The notes: a model not told the origin generated them from the letters alone. Positions 53,952 to 63,907 are shown, numbered from the stretch's first letter. The stretch: 64,000 nucleotides of DNA from Helicobacter cetorum (GCA_022729735.1 DZAY01000009.1:1-64000), one strand, 5' to 3'. Numbers and translations are program-made.

Positions 53952-54380
53952 TCACACCTTTTGTATAATTTCTGAAATTAGATAATCTATCAAAAAATCT
54001 GCTCTCTCTTTTGCTTTTAAGCTTAAACTATCAGAGTAGCTAAACTCTTTGCAAAGAATTGAAAATATTAGAAATTTAAAATCATGATTTAAAATATCTC
54101 GTGATAGTTTTTGTAGAGTAAAAGGGGTTAAATTATGATTTAAAACTCCAATAGTATTGGAATTTTGTTCCATCAAAGGAACGGCAAATGCAAACTCTTC
54201 AAAGCCAAAACCAGCATCTATAAATATAACAAAATCTGAATTTTCTAATTTATAAATTAGCTCTGGTGTTAATTGATGAGTTAGAATTACATTGGTAAAA
54301 CTCAAAAGAGCTTCACCAACATAAATTCCAAATCCATCATCACCTCTTAAAGAGTTACCATATCCAACAACGGTTATCAA
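53952..54380 (-). CDS. hoxW: hydrogenase maturation protease
   Basis: The 142-residue endopeptidase removes the C-terminal peptide of the [NiFe] large subunit after metal insertion. It has VVGYGNSLRGDDGFGIYVGE, DFVIFIDAGFG with the nickel-sensing Asp, and VLNHNLTPFTLQKL with a His. Its place directly after hoxH, which has a cleavable tail, and the absence of such a tail on EchE, indicate that HoxH is its substrate. Confidence 0.9.
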   Translation of the reverse strand: MITVVGYGNSLRGDDGFGIYVGEALLSFTNVILTHQLTPELIYKLENSDFVIFIDAGFGFEEFAFAVPLMEQNSNTIGVLNHNLTPFTLQKLSRDILNHDFKFLIFSILCKEFSYSDSLSLKAKERADFLIDYLISEIIQKV

Positions 54381-54382
54381 AC

Positions 54383-55804
54383 TTAAAAACCTCTTGTTTT
54401 TAAATCAATAATCTCATTTTTTCGTTTCAACTCTACAACCATAGGCATTGCACCTATTGCATGAGTTGAACAAGAAAGACATGGGTCAAATGCTCTAATA
54501 ACAGCTTCAACTCTATTTAAAGCACCTTCTGTAATGTTATTTCCATCTACGAATGCTTTTGCAACTTGATATACACCATGATTCATAGCCAAATTATTAT
54601 TTCCAGATGCAATTATTAAATTTACATAAGTAATAAGTCCATTATCATCAATTTTATAGTGATGGAATAGTGTTCCTCGTGGAGCTTCACTCATTCCCAT
54701 ACCTTCTCTTCTATTTGGTTGTGCAAATGACCTAATTTGTGAATCCAAAATATCATCTGTATTTAGAATTTGATTGATTTTTTCAATACAATAGACTATT
54801 TCTATTAATCTTGCATAGTGATAATAAAATGAGCTAAGCACAGGTCCCCTGCTAAGTGATTTAAACTCTGCCAACTCTTCATCTGCTATTTTAGTGCCAC
54901 AAGAATCAGCAACATTTAGTCTTGCCAAAGGTCCAACTCTATAAACACCTTTTTCATATCCTAATGGTTTATAAAATGGAGATTTCAAAAAGCTATCATC
55001 TTCAACTGCTTCACCAATATATTTTTGATAATCTCTTGCTTCAATTTGGTCTGCTAAAATATTTCCATTTGCATCAATAAACCTCATCTTCCCATCATAA
55101 TGGTCAAGCTCACCTTTTTCATTTACAAGCCCCAAAAATAGTGTTGGATAGTTTGAAAATGCTCTAATCTCTTCAGTAAATCTGCCAAACTGTTTTTTAA
55201 ACCAATTTAGAGTATCAACCGCAATTTTTAACATTTCAGGAGATTCGCTTATAATCCAATCTTTAATTTCAGGCTCTAATTTATGGCTAACTCCACCAGG
55301 GACAATCCAACCAGGATGAATTCTTTTGCCACCAAGTGCTTCAATAATTTTTTGTCCAAAAGCTCTAAGTCTAATTCCATTTCTTGCTGCTTCTGGATGA
55401 GAATTCATAAGTCCAAATATGTTTCGTTCTTCCATTTTTGCATCAAATCCAAGCATTAAATCTGGTGAGCTTAAATGAAAAAAGTTTAAAGCATGGCTTT
55501 GTAAAATTTGAGCTAAATTTATAACTCTTCTAAGCTGTCTTGCTGTGTGAGGAGGTTTAACTGCTAAAATCATATCACATGCTTTAGATGAAGATATAAG
55601 ATGACTTACAGGACATATTCCACAAGTTCGAGCAGTCAATGAAGGCATTTCTGTAAAAGGTCTTCCTTCACAAAATTTTTCAAATCCTCTAAGCTGTGTA
55701 ACATGCATTCTTGCACTCTCAACAACTCCATTATCATCTAAATTTATAGTTATCTTTGCATGCCCTTCTATTCTTGTGATTGGGTCAATTACTATTTTTT
55801 TCAT
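54383..55804 (-). CDS. hoxH: bidirectional NAD(P)-linked [NiFe] hydrogenase large subunit
   Basis: The 473-residue catalytic subunit has both metal motifs: RTCGICPVSH near residue 60 and DPCLSCSTH near residue 449. A 25-residue C-terminal extension follows that the maturation protease should remove after His. Other marks are DPITRIEGHAKITINL at the start and HPGWIVPGGV. Sequence order and partners (HoxEFUY) point to a group 3d-type enzyme interconverting H2 and NAD(P)H in the cytoplasm. Confidence 0.95.
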   Translation of the reverse strand: MKKIVIDPITRIEGHAKITINLDDNGVVESARMHVTQLRGFEKFCEGRPFTEMPSLTARTCGICPVSHLISSSKACDMILAVKPPHTARQLRRVINLAQILQSHALNFFHLSSPDLMLGFDAKMEERNIFGLMNSHPEAARNGIRLRAFGQKIIEALGGKRIHPGWIVPGGVSHKLEPEIKDWIISESPEMLKIAVDTLNWFKKQFGRFTEEIRAFSNYPTLFLGLVNEKGELDHYDGKMRFIDANGNILADQIEARDYQKYIGEAVEDDSFLKSPFYKPLGYEKGVYRVGPLARLNVADSCGTKIADEELAEFKSLSRGPVLSSFYYHYARLIEIVYCIEKINQILNTDDILDSQIRSFAQPNRREGMGMSEAPRGTLFHHYKIDDNGLITYVNLIIASGNNNLAMNHGVYQVAKAFVDGNNITEGALNRVEAVIRAFDPCLSCSTHAIGAMPMVVELKRKNEIIDLKTRGF

Positions 55805-55812
55805 ATATTCTC

Positions 55813-56355
55813 CTACTTACCAAATCTTGAATGTTCGCAAATGTTAGGAACTCTTCCTTCTAATAGCTCTGTGAGTGCAAAATAGATTGCATCAGCTGGT
55901 GGAGGACATCCTGGAATAAAAAAATCAACTTTAACAGCTTGATGTAGTGGAATTACTTTTTTTGTAAAAGCTGGAACAACTTTTGATGGTATCATACCCT
56001 TATTTACATCAGCATTTTCAACATAAACTCTCTCATAAATATCAGGAATTTCAACTAAATTTCTCATAGAGCTTACATTCCCAGTAACTGCACAATCACC
56101 CAAAGAGATTAAAAATTTACTCTTAGCTCTAAGTAGTTTTATTTTGTGTAAATCTTCTTCAGTAGATACACTTCCCTCAACGATTGCTACATCAATATCA
56201 TCTGGAAAGTAGTCAGGATATTTAAAATCAACATAAGGACTACTTACAACTTCAACTTTTTGGGCTAACTCGATTAATCGCTCATCCATATCCAAAAACG
56301 ACATATGGCATCCAGAGCAACCATCAAGCCAAAGTGTTGCTAATCTTTTTTTCAT
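55813..56355 (-). CDS. hoxY: bidirectional hydrogenase small subunit
   Basis: The 180-residue subunit holds the proximal 4Fe-4S cluster with Cys in LDGCSGCHMSFLDMDE, SLGDCAVTGNVSSMRN and FIPGCPPPADAIYFAL. It lacks the Tat signal and medial/distal cluster region of uptake hydrogenases, as expected for a soluble type. It overlaps hoxU by four bases and precedes hoxH by eight. Confidence 0.94.
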   Translation of the reverse strand: MKKRLATLWLDGCSGCHMSFLDMDERLIELAQKVEVVSSPYVDFKYPDYFPDDIDVAIVEGSVSTEEDLHKIKLLRAKSKFLISLGDCAVTGNVSSMRNLVEIPDIYERVYVENADVNKGMIPSKVVPAFTKKVIPLHQAVKVDFFIPGCPPPADAIYFALTELLEGRVPNICEHSRFGK

Positions 56356-57083
56356 CCTCTGCTCCTATTTGATTTTAGATATGGTAAGAAACCTCTTTTT
56401 TTAGCCATTTCAGCAACACTTACACCTTTTTCACTCAATGCTCCAGTTGGACAAACTTGCACACATTTACCACAACTTGTGCAACTAAAGCTATCTCCCC
56501 AAGCTTCTTGTAAATCTGTAATTACTAAAGTTTTAACACCTCTTCCAAACAAATCCCAAGTATGAGCCCCTTCGATTTCATCACAAACTCTAACACATCT
56601 ACTGCATAAAATACATCTATTTGGGTCAGAAATAAATCTTCGGTGAGATGCATCAAGGCAAAGTTTTGGAGATAAATATTCAAACTCAACATGTTCCATT
56701 CCACACATAACAGCCATATCTTGAAGTTCGCAATGTCCATTTGAAACACATACAGCACAAATATGATTTCGCTCACTAAATAGTAGTTGCATAATCTGTT
56801 TTCTATATTTTTGGAGTTTTTCAGTGTTTGTTAAAACTTCCATTCCTTCGCTAATTCTTGCAGTGCAAGATGAAATTAACTTTTCACTTCCTCCAGCAAC
56901 TTCAACTAAACACAATCTACAAGCTCCAATATTACTAACTCCTTCTAAAAAGCATAATCTTGGAATTTCTATTCCATTTTCTAATGCCACTTCTAAAACG
57001 GTTTGGTCAGCTCTTCCTGTAACATCTTTTCCATTAATTTTGAAGGTTTTAACCCTTACTCTATTTTGTTGCACTTCAGCCAT
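56352..57083 (-). CDS. hoxU: hydrogenase diaphorase subunit with Fe-S clusters
   Basis: The 243-residue protein resembles the N-terminal part of NuoG. An N-terminal 2Fe-2S domain (PRLCFLEGVSNIGACRLCLV) is followed by the His-containing 4Fe-4S segment (HICAVCVSNGHCELQDMA) and two ferredoxin clusters (CILCSRCVRVCDE and CTSCGKCVQVCPTG). It conducts electrons between HoxF and HoxY. It shares one base with hoxF. Confidence 0.94.
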   Translation of the reverse strand: MAEVQQNRVRVKTFKINGKDVTGRADQTVLEVALENGIEIPRLCFLEGVSNIGACRLCLVEVAGGSEKLISSCTARISEGMEVLTNTEKLQKYRKQIMQLLFSERNHICAVCVSNGHCELQDMAVMCGMEHVEFEYLSPKLCLDASHRRFISDPNRCILCSRCVRVCDEIEGAHTWDLFGRGVKTLVITDLQEAWGDSFSCTSCGKCVQVCPTGALSEKGVSVAEMAKKRGFLPYLKSNRSRG

Positions 57084-58714
57084 TATTTATCCCCCCTCAT
57101 ACCTGCTAAATACTCATCTCTAAAATATCTAAGTGTGCTAAGCACTGGATTTGGTGCAGTTTGTCCTAAGCCACACAAACTTGTCTCTTTTACTAATTCG
57201 CATAGCTCTACCATTATTTCTAAATCTTTTTCAGTTGCTTCTTGGTTTGCAAATTTTTCCAATAAAATATGAAGTTGAGAAGTTCCAACTCTACAAGGTG
57301 TGCATTTTCCACAAGATTCACTAACACAAAAATCCATAAAATATTTAGCAACTTCAACCATAGAAGAGGTATCATCCATAACAATCATTCCACCACTTCC
57401 CATAATTGAGCCAATCTTTTTTAAACTTTCATAATCAACCCCAATATCTAAATGCTCTTTTGGAATACATCCTCCACTAGGGCCTCCAGTTTGCACAGCT
57501 TTAAACTCTCGTCCTTCAGCCATTCCACCACCAATTTCAAATATTATTTCTCGTAAGCTTGTTCCCATTGGAATTTCTACAAGTCCTGTATATTTTACTT
57601 GACCAGATAGAGCAAAAACTTTTGTTCCTTTACTTTTTTCAGTTCCAATAGAAGAATACCAAGCTCCACCATTTCTAATAATTGGAGGAACATTTGCAAA
57701 TGTTTCAACATTATTTAAAATTGTAGGTCTTCCCCAAAGTCCTTTGTCTGATAAATGAGGTGGTTTTTGTCTTGGATTTCCTCTATTTCCTTCAATCGAA
57801 GTTACAAGAGCTGTTGCTTCACCACATACAAAAGCACCACCACCAAGTCTAATTTCTACATCAAATCTAAAGTTAGTTCCAGCAATTTTACTTCCCAAAA
57901 TTCCCAACTTTTGTGCTTGTTTAATAGCCTTTTTTAGTCGCTCTGCTGCGAGTGGATATTCTGCTCTTACATAAATATATCCCATTTCAGCTCCACAAGC
58001 ATATCCAGCTATTGCCATTCCTTCTAATACTCTATGTGGGTCGGATTCCATAACTGACCTATCCATAAATGCACCAGGGTCGCCCTCATCACCATTACAA
58101 ACAATATATTTCATTTGGCTATCGGTTTTTGCAACTGTTTCCCATTTAAGTCCAGTTGGATAACCTCCACCACCTCTTCCTCTAAGCCCACTAATTTTCA
58201 TCTCTTCAATTACATTTTCGCGACTCATCTCATTTAAAGCCATAAAAAGAGCTTTATAACCATCTCTCATAATGTATTCTTCAATGCTTTCAGGGTCAAT
58301 TAATCCAGAGTTTTCCAATACAATTTTATGCTGTTTTGCAAAAAATGGCGAGTTTGTATCACAAATTTTATCTTCTAATTTTGTATTGTTAATTACAGAT
58401 GCTACAAACTCTTTTGCATTCTCTTTTGTGGTTTTCTCATATAAAACCTCATCTTTATCAGCTCCTTTACAACCAATTCCAACAAATGGTCCATTTGAGC
58501 AAAAGCCATTACAACCAACACCTCTAACTCTACATTTTTTTGTTGTATCTTGCTCTTTTAACTCTTTTTCTATCTCATCTTTTAGCTCTTGAGCTCCAAT
58601 TGCTAAACAGCTTGAACCCATACATATTGAAATAACTTTGCTCTCATCACCACATACTTTATCAAACTGCTCATTTTTAAACTCTTCTAACTCTTCAATT
58701 GTTGATATTGTCAT
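57083..58714 (-). CDS. hoxF: hydrogenase diaphorase flavoprotein subunit
   Basis: The 543-residue NuoF-like protein binds FMN and NAD(P)H. An N-terminal thioredoxin-like 2Fe-2S domain (ICMGSSCLAIGAQELKDEIE ... VGCNGFC) is followed by the GRGGGGYPTGLKW nucleotide loop, the FMN region YIVCNGDEGDPGAFMDR, and the C-terminal 4Fe-4S motif ESCGKCTPCRVGT. It overlaps hoxE by 20 bases, indicating coupling. Confidence 0.95.
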   Translation of the reverse strand: MTISTIEELEEFKNEQFDKVCGDESKVISICMGSSCLAIGAQELKDEIEKELKEQDTTKKCRVRGVGCNGFCSNGPFVGIGCKGADKDEVLYEKTTKENAKEFVASVINNTKLEDKICDTNSPFFAKQHKIVLENSGLIDPESIEEYIMRDGYKALFMALNEMSRENVIEEMKISGLRGRGGGGYPTGLKWETVAKTDSQMKYIVCNGDEGDPGAFMDRSVMESDPHRVLEGMAIAGYACGAEMGYIYVRAEYPLAAERLKKAIKQAQKLGILGSKIAGTNFRFDVEIRLGGGAFVCGEATALVTSIEGNRGNPRQKPPHLSDKGLWGRPTILNNVETFANVPPIIRNGGAWYSSIGTEKSKGTKVFALSGQVKYTGLVEIPMGTSLREIIFEIGGGMAEGREFKAVQTGGPSGGCIPKEHLDIGVDYESLKKIGSIMGSGGMIVMDDTSSMVEVAKYFMDFCVSESCGKCTPCRVGTSQLHILLEKFANQEATEKDLEIMVELCELVKETSLCGLGQTAPNPVLSTLRYFRDEYLAGMRGDK

Positions 58715-59183
58715 CTTTTATCCTTTCAATTTCAGAAACGATTTTTGCTCCATCTAAATATCCAACAGTCTTGCCATCAACCACAACAGCAGGTGCCATA
58801 GCACAAGCTCCAAAACATCTTGATGTTAGCAAACTTATCTCATTATCTTTTGTTGTTTCACCAACTTTTATATTAAATCTATTTGAAATTGCACTAATTA
58901 ACTTATCAGCCCCTTTAATATAACAAGCTGTTCCAGTGCATACTACACAAGTATGTTTTCCTTTTGGTTTCATTCTAAAGTAGTGATAAAATGTTGCAAC
59001 TCCTAAAACTTTACTTGGTGGAAGTTTTAGTGATTTTGCTATGTATTTTAGAGTGTCATTTTCTAAATATCCATAAATTTCTTGAGCAGAGTGAAGTGCT
59101 TCAATTAAAGCACTCTTCTCAAACCCAGATTTTCTTAGAGCTTTCTCTAACATTTTTAATCTTTGGTCTGCTGAACTTTGCAT
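58695..59183 (-). CDS. hoxE: hydrogenase diaphorase NuoE-like subunit
   Basis: This 162-residue thioredoxin-fold protein carries one 2Fe-2S cluster; the Cys ligands lie in CVVCTGTACYIKG and TSRCFGACAMAP. ATG 59183 is chosen because GGAGG lies just upstream, rather than an ATG 18 codons earlier. It is the first gene of the long hox-ech run, read from the intergenic region shared with queH. Confidence 0.93.
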   Translation of the reverse strand: MQSSADQRLKMLEKALRKSGFEKSALIEALHSAQEIYGYLENDTLKYIAKSLKLPPSKVLGVATFYHYFRMKPKGKHTCVVCTGTACYIKGADKLISAISNRFNIKVGETTKDNEISLLTSRCFGACAMAPAVVVDGKTVGYLDGAKIVSEIERIKDDNINN

Positions 59184-59253
59184 ATATCCTCCATAAAAGC
59201 TTATAATAAAGCCAATTTTACTATCAAATAGTTTCACTTTCGATACAATTGCA

Positions 59254-59286
59254 TTTTATTCTTAATTTGATAAATTGAGAATAAAA
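59254..59286. promoter_or_regulatory. 33-bp dyad between divergent hoxE and queH
   Basis: TTTTATTCTTAATT (59254-59267) and AATTGAGAATAAAA (59273-59286) are complementary at 13 of 14 positions around TGATA. The dyad lies about 70 bases before the hoxE ATG and 23 before the queH ATG, a position suited to a shared operator. No regulator can be assigned. Confidence 0.4.
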
Positions 59287-59309
59287 TTGATATATATTTG
59301 GAGTTTATG

Positions 59310-60368
59310 ATGTTGGTTCAGATATGTTGTTCAGTAGATAGCCACTATTTTTTGCAAAAGCTAAAAGAAGATTTTAATGAAAAAATTATAGGATATTTTT
59401 ATAATCCAAATATTCATCCATATTCTGAATATAAACTTAGATTTATTGATGTAGAGCGAAGTTGTAATAAAATTGGAATTACTCTAATTGATGGAGAGTA
59501 TAATTTAAATGGTTGGTTTGAAGATGTAGTAGGTTTAGAAGATGAGCCAGAAAAAGCTGAGCGATGTTTAATATGTTTTATTCATAGATTAAGAGAAACT
59601 GCAAAAATAGCTTATAAATTGGGTGAAAAAAAAATCACAACAACTCTACTGATGAGTCCAAAAAAATCATTACAACAGTTAAAAGAAGCAGGTGAAAGAG
59701 TTTCAAAAGAGTATGATTTAGAGTTTGTATTTGTGGATTATAAAAAAAATGGTGGCACAAATTTACAATTTAGTGTAGCAAAAGCAGAAAAACTGTATCA
59801 CCAAGACTATTGTGGCTGTATGTTTGCACTTTCAAAACAGAGAGAGTATCAAAAACGATTTGAAGTTGAACTAATATCACCAATTAATAGAGCAGTTTTA
59901 CCAAATTCAATAGAAGAAAAGATTAATTTATATGAAAAAGTCAGTGAGTTAAGAAATTTTGAAATAGTAAAAAATAGATTTTTAAATTATAGATTATTAA
60001 GTGGAAAGGTGCTACTAAATTCAAAAGTTATTAATAGTTACATTGTTTCATACTCAAATTTAAAAAATGGTTACACAAAATCTAAAGTAGAATTTATAAA
60101 AGATGGAGTTGGATATTTAAACAAAGATGGAATTAAATTTATAGATTTAGCAAAAATTAACTCTATTTTAAGTTTAAATTTGATGAGTGTTAGAGATTTG
60201 TATTTTAAAAAGTTTGATTTTGATAAAGAAATTAGAGAATTTTTTGGAAATGGTTATGATTTATCACCTATTTTAATAGTTGATAACATAGTAAAAGATG
60301 GACTTTATGAGATTTTTATAAACTCTTTTGTATATGAAGATGTTAGAGAAAATTTATTAACTTTCTGA
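59310..60368 (+). CDS. queH: epoxyqueuosine reductase QueH
   Basis: QueH reduces epoxyqueuosine in tRNA to queuosine; it is the non-cobalamin alternative to QueG. The 352-residue protein has the expected Cys/Asp ligands: CCSVDS at the N-terminus, FYNPNIHPYSEYKLR, CLICFIHRLRETA and YCGCMFALSKQR, which bind a 4Fe-4S cluster and a second iron site. About 150 C-terminal residues form an extra domain beyond the catalytic core. ATG 59310 is best spaced from GGAG (59300-59303). Confidence 0.9.
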   Translation: MLVQICCSVDSHYFLQKLKEDFNEKIIGYFYNPNIHPYSEYKLRFIDVERSCNKIGITLIDGEYNLNGWFEDVVGLEDEPEKAERCLICFIHRLRETAKIAYKLGEKKITTTLLMSPKKSLQQLKEAGERVSKEYDLEFVFVDYKKNGGTNLQFSVAKAEKLYHQDYCGCMFALSKQREYQKRFEVELISPINRAVLPNSIEEKINLYEKVSELRNFEIVKNRFLNYRLLSGKVLLNSKVINSYIVSYSNLKNGYTKSKVEFIKDGVGYLNKDGIKFIDLAKINSILSLNLMSVRDLYFKKFDFDKEIREFFGNGYDLSPILIVDNIVKDGLYEIFINSFVYEDVRENLLTF

Positions 60369-60405
60369 TACAATTTTGCTCAAAAAATCTTAAATAGGGT
60401 TAATA

Positions 60406-60852
60406 ATGCTTGATATAGTTGAAATTCAGAAAATTTTACCTCATAGATTTCCATTTTTACTCATTGATAGAGTAGTTTCAGTTAAAGTTGGAGAATTTAT
60501 AGAGGCTTATAAAAATGTAACAATTAATGAACATATATTTGAAGGACATTTTCCAGACCATCCAATTTATCCAGGGGTTATGATAATTGAAGGAATGGCA
60601 CAAGCTGGTGGAGTTTTGGCATTTATGAGTATGAGCGAAGATGCAAAAGATGCCGTTACAAATAAAGTTGTATATTTTATGAGTATTGATAGAGCTAAAT
60701 TTAGACAGCCTGTAAAACCAGGGGATAAATTGGTTTATAAACTATCTGTATTAAAGCACAAAGGTGCTATTTGGGTATTAGATGGTAAGGCTTATGTAGA
60801 TGAAAAACTTGTATGCGAAGCAGAATTAAAGGCAATGGTGGTAGATAAATGA
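60406..60852 (+). CDS. fabZ: 3-hydroxyacyl-[ACP] dehydratase FabZ
   Basis: FabZ dehydrates beta-hydroxyacyl-ACP in fatty acid elongation. The 148-residue hot-dog protein has [14 protein letters not shown], the catalytic His in [20 protein letters not shown] with the Glu two turns on (EGMAQAGG), and a [10 protein letters not shown] turn. It overlaps lpxA by four bases, the usual pairing for lipid A and fatty-acid synthesis. Confidence 0.97.
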   Translation: MLDIVEIQKILPHRFPFLLIDRVVSVKVGEFIEAYKNVTINEHIFEGHFPDHPIYPGVMIIEGMAQAGGVLAFMSMSEDAKDAVTNKVVYFMSIDRAKFRQPVKPGDKLVYKLSVLKHKGAIWVLDGKAYVDEKLVCEAELKAMVVDK

Positions 60853-61655
60853 GTAAAATCGCAAAAAGTGCCATCATAGAAGATGGTGCTATTATTGGTG
60901 AAGATGTTGAAATTGCTGATTTTTGCTTTGTATCTAAAGATGCAAAAATTGGAAATAGAACAAAAATAGCACAAGGTGCTTGTATTTATGGAAATACCAC
61001 AATTGGTGAAGGAAATAGAATTTTCTCTTATGCTGTTGTTGGCTCAATTCCACAAGATTTGAAATATAATGGTGAGCGAGTTAAACTTATAATTGGAAAT
61101 AATAATACTATTAGAGAATTTACATTAATAAATCCAGGAACACTTTCAAAAAATGGAATTGGAAAAACTGTTATAGGTGATAATAATCTATTAATGGGAT
61201 ATGTTCATGTTGCACATGATTGTATAATTGGAAATGGAACTATTTTAGCAAATGGTGCAACTTTAGCAGGACATGTTGAAGTTGGTGATTTTGCTGTAAT
61301 TGGTGGTTTAACTCCAGTTCATCAATTTGTAACAATTGGTGAATATGCAATGCTTGCTGGAGCATCTGCTATATCTCAAGATATTCCTCCATACTGTTTG
61401 GCTGAAGGAAATAGAGCAATTGTTAAGAGTTTAAATATGGTTGGTATTAGAAGACATTTTAGTCGTGCTGATGTTGATGAGTTAAGAGGTGCTTTTAAAG
61501 CTATATTTAGAAGCAATCGCATTCCAAAAGAGGTTGCAAAAGAGTATTTAGAAAGTTCTAATGAAAAAATTAGAAAATTATCAGAGTTTATTATAAGTAG
61601 TAAAAGAGGAATACCAACTAAAAAGAGTAGAGAGAGTGAAGATGAAGAGATGTAA
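60849..61655 (+). CDS. lpxA: UDP-N-acetylglucosamine acyltransferase LpxA
   Basis: LpxA catalyses the first step of lipid A synthesis. The 268-residue left-handed beta-helix shows hexapeptide repeats ([20 protein letters not shown]), the catalytic His in [12 protein letters not shown], and the C-terminal helical part [20 protein letters not shown]. It overlaps both fabZ and clpX. Its presence implies a lipopolysaccharide-bearing outer membrane. Confidence 0.97.
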   Translation: MSKIAKSAIIEDGAIIGEDVEIADFCFVSKDAKIGNRTKIAQGACIYGNTTIGEGNRIFSYAVVGSIPQDLKYNGERVKLIIGNNNTIREFTLINPGTLSKNGIGKTVIGDNNLLMGYVHVAHDCIIGNGTILANGATLAGHVEVGDFAVIGGLTPVHQFVTIGEYAMLAGASAISQDIPPYCLAEGNRAIVKSLNMVGIRRHFSRADVDELRGAFKAIFRSNRIPKEVAKEYLESSNEKIRKLSEFIISSKRGIPTKKSRESEDEEM

Positions 61656-62865
61656 TTTTTGTGGAACAAGTGAAACTAAAGAAAATCCATTATTAGCAGG
61701 AAAAAATGTATATATTTGTAAAAATTGTGTAACATCTGCATATAAAATAGTTTATAAAGATTTACCAAAACAAGATAATAAAAGTGAAAGTGAAAATCCA
61801 AATTTTGAAATGCTTTCTCCAAAAGATTTAAAAAGTGCTTTAGATGAGTATGTAATTGGTCAAGATAGAGCGAAAAAAGTGTTTTCTGTGGCTGTGTATA
61901 ACCATTATAAAAGAATTTTTAAACAAACATCGATAAAAGATGATGATACAGAAATTGCAAAATCAAATATTTTGGTAATTGGACCAACAGGAAGTGGAAA
62001 AACTTTGATGGCTCAAACTTTGGCAAGATTTCTTGATGTTCCGTTTGCAATTGCAGATGCTACAAGTCTAACAGAAGCTGGATATGTAGGAGAAGATGTA
62101 GAAAATATAATCACAAAACTATATCAAAATGCAAATGGAGATGATGTAAAAACTCAAAGAGGAATAATATTTATTGATGAGATAGATAAAATTTCAAGAC
62201 TCTCTGAAAATCGTTCAATTACAAGAGATGTATCAGGAGAAGGAGTGCAACAAGCACTTTTAAAAATTATTGAAGGAAGTGTAGTAAATATATCTCCAAA
62301 AGGTGGAAGAAGACATCCAAATACAGATTTTGTAAAGATTGATACAACAAATATTTTATTTATTTGTGGTGGAGCTTTTGATGGATTGGCTGATATTATC
62401 AAACGAAAAAGAAGTGGAAATGCACTTGGATTTACTCAAGAAAAAAAGGGTAAAAAAGAGGTAGCAGATTTAATAGAGCTTGTAGAACCAGATGATTTAG
62501 TAAGTTATGGACTTATTCCAGAATTAATAGGAAGACTTCATGTTTTGGCAACTTTAAAAGAGTTAAATAAAGATGAACTTTTAAAAGTTTTAGTTGAACC
62601 AAAAAATTCATTAATTAAGCAGTATCAAAAACTATTTGCAATAGATGATGTTGAACTTGTATTTGAAAATGAAGCATTGGAAGCAATTGTAGAGTTATCT
62701 ATCAAACGAAAAACAGGAGCAAGAGGTCTTAGAGCAATTTTAGAAGATATTATGCTTGATATAATGTATGATTTAGTTGAGCATAAAGGTAGTCAAATCA
62801 CTATTACAAAAGGTGTTGTAACATCAAAAGATAAACCAATTTTTGTAAATAAAATAGTAGGTTAA
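61642..62865 (+). CDS. clpX: ATP-dependent Clp protease ATP-binding subunit ClpX
   Basis: ClpX unfolds tagged proteins and feeds them to ClpP. The 407-residue protein has an N-terminal zinc-binding domain (CNFCGTSE ... CKNC), Walker A ([16 protein letters not shown]), Walker B ([12 protein letters not shown]), the pore loop in [11 protein letters not shown], and the ClpP-binding region IGRLHVL-type tail. ATG 61642, inside the lpxA 3' end, is preferred over GTG 61636 because MKRCNFCG is the common family start. Confidence 0.97.
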   Translation: MKRCNFCGTSETKENPLLAGKNVYICKNCVTSAYKIVYKDLPKQDNKSESENPNFEMLSPKDLKSALDEYVIGQDRAKKVFSVAVYNHYKRIFKQTSIKDDDTEIAKSNILVIGPTGSGKTLMAQTLARFLDVPFAIADATSLTEAGYVGEDVENIITKLYQNANGDDVKTQRGIIFIDEIDKISRLSENRSITRDVSGEGVQQALLKIIEGSVVNISPKGGRRHPNTDFVKIDTTNILFICGGAFDGLADIIKRKRSGNALGFTQEKKGKKEVADLIELVEPDDLVSYGLIPELIGRLHVLATLKELNKDELLKVLVEPKNSLIKQYQKLFAIDDVELVFENEALEAIVELSIKRKTGARGLRAILEDIMLDIMYDLVEHKGSQITITKGVVTSKDKPIFVNKIVG

Positions 62866-62869
62866 ATGA

Positions 62870-63907
62870 ATGATTTTAGATAAACTTATGGGACTTTTTT
62901 CGCATGATATTGCGATTGATTTAGGGACAGCAAATACAGTTGTAGCAATTAAAGGTAAAGGTATTATTATAAATGAGCCATCAGTTGTAGCAGTGCAAAG
63001 TGATAAGATGGGGATTTCTAAAATTTTAGCAGTTGGTAAAGAAGCAAAAGATATGATTGGCAAAACTCCTGGGAATATCAAGGCTGTTAGACCTATGAAA
63101 GAAGGGGTTATTGCTGATTTTGATATGGCTGAAAAGATGATTAGATATTTTATAGAAAAAGCCCACAAAAGAAGAGCTTTTATTAGACCAAGAATTATAA
63201 TTTCTGTGCCTTATGGTTTAACTCAAGTCGAGCGAAAAGCCGTTAGAGAATCTGCTCTTAGTGCAGGAGCTAGAGATGTATTTTTGATAGAAGAGCCTAT
63301 GGCTGCTGGAATTGGTGCTGGACTTCCAATAAAAGAAGCAAAGGGGAGTTTAGTTGTTGATATTGGTGGTGGAACTACTGAAATTGGAGTTATCTCACTT
63401 GGAGGTTTAGTGATTTGCAAATCTGTAAGAGTTGCTGGTGATAAGATAGATTCTGCTATTGTAGAGTATGTAAAGCGAAAATATAATCTATTAATTGGTG
63501 AGAGAATAGCTGAAGATATAAAAATAGAGATAGGAAATGCTACACCTTTAGATGAGAATTTGAAAATGGTAGTAAAAGGAAGAGACCAAATTACACATTT
63601 ATTAAATACTATTGAGCTTACAAGTGATGATGCACGAGAAGCTATGGCTGAACCTTTGAAGCAAATTGCTGGAACTCTTAAAAATGTATTGGAAGTAACA
63701 CCTCCAGATTTAGCAGCTGATATTATTGAGAGTGGAATTGCATTAACTGGTGGTGGAGCTTTGATTAGAAATTTAGATAGGTATCTCTCAACCATTGTAA
63801 AACTTCCTGTATATGTAGCAGAAGAGCCACTATTAGCAGTTGCAAGAGGCACAGAGAGAGCTTTAGAAGAGATAGAGTTACTACACTACACAAATAACCA
63901 TGATTAA
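62870..63907 (+). CDS. mreB: rod shape-determining protein MreB
   Basis: MreB is the actin homologue that organises lateral wall synthesis. The 345-residue protein has IAIDLGTANTVVAIKGKGI (phosphate 1), LVVDIGGGTTEIGVISLGG (phosphate 2), EPMAAGIGAGLP and IALTGGGALIRNLDRYL (adenosine). It follows clpX by four bases, and its stop overlaps the next gene start by eight bases. Confidence 0.98.
   Translation: MILDKLMGLFSHDIAIDLGTANTVVAIKGKGIIINEPSVVAVQSDKMGISKILAVGKEAKDMIGKTPGNIKAVRPMKEGVIADFDMAEKMIRYFIEKAHKRRAFIRPRIIISVPYGLTQVERKAVRESALSAGARDVFLIEEPMAAGIGAGLPIKEAKGSLVVDIGGGTTEIGVISLGGLVICKSVRVAGDKIDSAIVEYVKRKYNLLIGERIAEDIKIEIGNATPLDENLKMVVKGRDQITHLLNTIELTSDDAREAMAEPLKQIAGTLKNVLEVTPPDLAADIIESGIALTGGGALIRNLDRYLSTIVKLPVYVAEEPLLAVARGTERALEEIELLHYTNNHD

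Noticed and set aside
56525-56776. Second minus-strand frame within hoxU
   Set aside because: It is an out-of-frame shadow of the Cys-rich hoxU coding sequence.
63223-63852. Long minus-strand open frame (209 codons) opposite mreB
   Set aside because: It is antisense to a highly conserved gene, rich in Ser/Pro/Ile as expected from a complement frame, with no recognisable domain or ribosome site.
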